From: Coffea arabica
Taxonomy: Eukaryota > Streptophyta > Magnoliopsida > Gentianales > Rubiaceae
Length of the DNA: 64,000 bases
Assembly (NCBI RefSeq): GCF_036785885.1
Contig: NC_092310.1
Coordinates: forward strand, 9,610,001-9,674,000
Direction of reading: 5' to 3'
Shown here: positions 59,719 to 64,000 of the stretch, in pieces
Layout of the letters: every line of letters starts with the position of its first letter
Numbering within the stretch: the first letter of the stretch is position 1
Program-made: the position numbers and the translations under genes
The notes under the pieces: generated by a model
Seen by the model: the letters and a program-made list of their open reading frames with translations, nothing else
Told to the model about the DNA's origin: nothing
Database searches by the model: none

Positions 59719-61876
59719 CATTAATCAATGATAGTTATTATATTATCAAATCCCAAAAGTTAGATAAAATATCAACTAACGAATGAAGGATTTAAAACAT
59801 ATAAAAGAAAAATAAATTTTGTGTTATTTTTTTGTACAACTTGAGCTCATAAAACTTGAAGCACCCTAAAATTGACATTTAGTATTTTTAATGTCAAAAT
59901 TATGAGTTGGACCAATGGAAGCTTTCTAAACTTCCCCTCATTTATTATTCACCCCAATTGGAAGATATATGTCAACCACTTATTGACACTTGAATATAAA
60001 TATAAAATTGAATCCCAAATTACTGAAAGAAAATGGACCCTTTAAATTTAGTAGACAACAAAAATTGTACTTTATAGTGGTCAAGAAGATAGGTAGTTTA
60101 ACATGGTCTTACAAAAAGTTCTTCCCCAATAATCTAACAGACAACACTGTCTATTAATGCTCATTGAAACTATAACTTTAGATCTTGCATAGTCATAAAC
60201 TTGTTGATCAATGGACTCAAACAAAATTGATCAACAATTTGAATTATCATGGTACTTTGAAAAAGGCAAAAGGGCAAATTTATGCATAATCTTAATATTT
60301 TAATTTATCCTCTAAAACTGGCCTTTTCTATATCAAACTGTAATTATAGCACTTTAGAAACTTTACGTGAAGTACAATAATAACAAGATCAACCAAACTA
60401 AGTGGTCAACTCAACTTTACTTTTTCCATCTCAAAACAATATTGCCAAACAAAACAACAACAAAATGACTATTGTTCACACAAATATTGCAAACTTTAAA
60501 CAATTATATTCAAAGATATAATCACACACTTGGAACAATAATAATAGGTGAGCAATTAATGGCAATATTCATGTGGAAGATATAGTATAGTTCTAAAGAG
60601 TGTTCTTTGAATAGCATAAAGTTCCCACTCAAGTGAAACAGTGAGATAGCTTTAGAAGAACAGATGTATTTCAAGTGGATTTACCCCTTCTGAGGTCATA
60701 ATTTTCCCTCATTGCACACTTGATCCTTTTAAACTAATATATATGATTATCACCTTCGGTCACATAATCATATAATACAATTATAAAAGACAAGCACCTC
60801 CTTAAATAAATTTATGAATTATGATAATGGTCACTTTGGTGTATCAGTAATAATAATTTAGTAAATTATTTAACTGTGATAAATACCATATGATTATAAA
60901 TGTACCATGTTATCACTTGACCCTTCCAAATTTAATATGCATAAATACCCCCTTCGGGCAGGTAATTATGATAAACATTTCAGAAGACAACCATCCTAGA
61001 ATCTTTGTCGAATAATTTTATCAATTGAAATAGCCACTTTGGTGGTACTAATTGTAACAATCCATTAAATCATTCAACTGAGACAATATTTTATGTCAAT
61101 AGATAATAAATCTAATTATGACATTGGCAAACTAAAATTTATTTGCACAAAGTAAATCCCAAATCCTTTGTCCAATTTGCTTAAAAATTTAATCATGCCA
61201 TTGAAAACATGGACAAAAGGAAATATATGACATATTCTTATAAATACATGAACCAAGATGGCTATTGTAAATATTGGGCCAAAGATTCATATCTCAAGTG
61301 ACAATTCAACTTTTAATAAAAACCCAAGTCGAAAATCAACATAGAACCTCAAAACATGAACATCTCAATATCCTAATTAAATAATTCTATAAATATAATA
61401 AAGGTCACTTTGATTATACCATTCATTATAATTCATGAATTGTTTAACTGAGACAAAAAAACTTTATGCACGTAAGCTTTTTCATGTCATTCATAGAAGA
61501 GTAAAATTAAATAAATTGCAGTTGTATTCATGAAGTTCTAATAGACATCAAATAGAATATGTCAAGTTTAAGCACAAAGAGAGGCCAAAACCTTAATTTA
61601 TCCCTCAATGCATTGAATCACACAAATCTTGGATTCAATAAAACATTGACACCTTGTCAATACAAAACAAGTAAATAAACTTAAGCTTTGTTCCAATAAT
61701 TTCCATTATCCATTATGCCATGCATGAACAAACATGCAACTAAAAATTAAAATCATAGGAACAAATGAGGGATAACTTCCTTTAAACTTGTAGCATGATA
61801 ATTTGGTCATTAACCAAGACCACTGTATATTGTATCTTTAACCATGCAAGTATGCAAATTTAGAGGTTAGCTCTAA
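59719..61876 (-). mobile_element. Copia-like internal region, right part, non-coding
   Basis: Continues 42530-45079 once the gag-only element is removed, giving about 4.7 kb of non-coding interior including the MITE. Loose repeats recur near 60830, 61030 and 61405: CACTTTGGT or CACTTTGAT, an AT-rich spacer, then TTNAACTGNGA(C/T)A. At its right end GCTCTAAT (61870-61877) matches the reverse complement of the plant primer site TGGTATTAGAGC, cut off by the next LTR. Confidence 0.5.
61870..61876 (-). other. Truncated primer site of the copia-like element
   Basis: The minus strand reads TTAGAGC, the inner part of TGGTATTAGAGC, a variant of the common plant tRNA-Met site. The outer TGGTA is replaced by the LTR starting at 61877. 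Confidence 0.45.
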
Positions 61877-64000
61877 TGTGACAGCCCCACCTTCCCCTAA
61901 GGCGAACCAAAGGGTTCAACAAACTGCCTGCCCAACTCTCGCCGGGACTCACTCACTCACTACAGTCCTCAATTAAATTACAATATACATCTCAAATATT
62001 GCATCTTCAAAAGCTCCACGAACAATCATACCACAAGGTACCTTTCAAATAATACATCAAATTCTCCATGAATTTACATATCATAACGAACTAAATACTA
62101 ATTCCCAAGCGTGGAACGTACACATGCATTCGTTCAATTCCAAATATTCATACAAACCCAACTACTACACAAGATGAATCTAAAACTCAAATTATACAGG
62201 AGATAATCCATCCAGTCAAATGAATAAGTACTACAAGCACTTCCTTCGCCTCGAGCCCTGTAGAGGGGAAAAATATTTTGGGGTGAACTAGAAACTCAGC
62301 GAGTGTCCAGAAAAATCAAAATCAAGTACATTTCACAATAATGCATTTAGATGATGGCATGACTCAGCAATCAAATGTAAGTTTATTGCTCTTATGAGCC
62401 AGTGAAATCCTCGTACTTAGAATTCCAACGCTCAAACAGATCAATTAACAACCAAATAGTAATAGGGAGCCATCGGTACTCCACACAAACAATGGAGGAG
62501 ACGTAGGTTCTAAGCACAAGATTTTCCAAAAACTCATTGGAGTCAAATCATGTCATGGCGCATACACAAACATAAATGATATGCAATCGAGTAACCAATG
62601 CGAGAATTAGTTCGAAAAGTAATTTTGGAATTAGTTCGAAAAGTAATTTTGGAAATAGTTGTGGAATCACTCACCAACCACGGCTCATGAATCTCATCCA
62701 TCATAAATCATTGCCTTGTTCAAGTTCAAACCCTAGATCACAAATATCATGTCAAACAAAAGGAATTCTAAAAACATCAAGTTCCTATCACCTTTTGGCA
62801 TTTTAAACACAATTGAAACTACACTTATCGGATTGAAACGAATCTTATGGCATTACGAAGCTAAGACATATACCAACATTTCTTATGAAGATCTCCAAAG
62901 CCAAATTATACATTTTCATGGTCAAAAATCGAAATCTTATAGAAAAATGAAAACTGTCTGTGAAACAGGGTTTAACGGCAGTCAAGGGTATTTCAGTCAT
63001 TTCACAAACTTCAGTACTCCAATCGATCGAAAATTTTGCAGGTAGCTAGTTAACTCATATATCTATAACTTTCATGTTTTGTCCATAAGCTGGTTCGGCC
63101 TAAAACATGGATAAATTTGCAGTCCAAATTGAGGTCAGAAACAAGATAAAAACCGAAATTACACTTCTAAACTAACCTTTGCATATAACCACAATTACAT
63201 ATACGAATCATAAGATACACCACACATCTAATTAGGCCACAATGCCCCTTCAATATGAGCCAATTGATAGCTCCAAAACCAATCACAATTAAGCCCCAAT
63301 TCAAAACCCTAAAATTGATATTTTCCGCACAAATCTAAAATTTTCCGCAAACAACCACAACTAACCCACAAAGGCGCCATTTGACACCATATCAAGCTAT
63401 CATTCCATGACCAACCAACAATTATCATCTAAAATCAGAAAATTGACTAATAAATCAGAAATTTGTCAAACTCTACTTAAAATCATGAAATCATCCACAA
63501 AATAGCATATATAACATCGCTAATCCACCAATTTCCACTCAATTGAAGTAGATAAGAAGTTCTCAGCAAGATACCTTCAAACCTCAAGAAAATTGGTAGC
63601 TTAGTGTTTCTTCCTCCAAAACAACTCCACCAATAGCTTTAAACCTCCTTAGTGAGCACTTGTATGGAATAGATTGCAAAACTAGCGGTTAAAACTCAAG
63701 ATTGAGCAAGAAATTGAAAAACTCTCTCTCTTATTTTGCTCCTCAAAGTGCCGGCCAGGAAGGTGAAGAAATGAAAGAAATATCAGCTAAGAAACAAGAT
63801 AAGAATGAAGGAAAAACAGCCGGTCAAACCTGGCTGCTGAGGTGCCACGTCACAATCCATCCAAGATCTGACCGGATTCGTGGCAGTGGCGAAATCCAAT
63901 TTTTTTCCAAAACCCCTGCCAATCCGGCCAAGAACTAGCCGAATTTCCGGTCGGATTCTCACTGTTCACCAGAAATTCCTTTTCTTCTTCTTTCGGGCGT
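61877..64000. mobile_element. LTR of a further retrotransposon, runs off the window
   Basis: Starts TGTGACAGCCCCACCTTCCC immediately against the truncated copia primer site. TGTGACAGCCCC is a start or end I associate with plant Ty3/gypsy LTRs. The stretch is non-coding over 2.1 kb, and the short frames at 62576, 62749 and 63702 show no domain. There is a two-copy 26-bp repeat (AATTAGTTCGAAAAGTAATT core) near 62605-62655. Its other end, partner LTR and target duplication (TCTAA would be expected) are outside the window. Confidence 0.5.

Overview
This is plant nuclear DNA, most likely from a eudicot. The evidence is a FAR1/FHY3-type MULE transposase, Tat/Ogre-type LTR retrotransposons primed by a tRNA-Arg-like site, hAT and Tourist-like non-autonomous elements, and a copia remnant. 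I see no intact host gene, rRNA, tRNA or CRISPR array. The window is a nest of transposable elements and their debris, and species cannot be fixed from it.

Layout. 1-6183 holds a broken MULE transposase on the minus strand (about 2124-4876) with AT-rich flanks that carry direct-repeat units. At 6184-33599 a 27.4-kb Tat/Ogre-like element lies on the minus strand, bounded by the 5-bp target duplication GCACC (6179-6183 and 33600-33604). It has three LTRs (A 6184-10725, B 17585-22129, C 28989-33599) and two internal regions of equal length (10726-17584 and 22130-28988), with no recognisable gag or pol. LTR B matches C in its left part and A in its right part, as expected if one two-LTR element underwent unequal crossing-over between its own LTRs. 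33605-45079 continues the interrupted flank. It then holds two hAT-type non-autonomous elements (34784-35950 and 37539-38624, each with an 8-bp target duplication), a perfect 16-bp hairpin, a diverged duplication, a possible LINE tail, and the left part of an old non-coding copia element with a Tourist-like MITE inside it. At 45080-59713 a second Tat/Ogre-like element lies on the plus strand, bounded by AATGA. It has 3.4-kb LTRs and a gag-only coding region broken by two amber codons. 59719-61876 is the other half of the copia element. 61877-64000 looks like the LTR of yet another element running off the window.

How the parts relate. The two large retroelements share primer site, polypurine tract, LTR start and end, LTR promoter region, leader repeats and 3' tandem repeats, although they lie on opposite strands. 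The plus-strand one keeps gag; the minus-strand one has lost it. Neither has protease, RT, RNase H or integrase, so both must have depended on enzymes made elsewhere. Their 3' regions carry several families of short tandem repeats, most with a self-complementary stem, amplified to different extents in the two elements. Insertion order from the nesting: copia first, then the MITE and the gag-only element into it. The triple-LTR element went into the MULE flank, and its tandem duplication came later.
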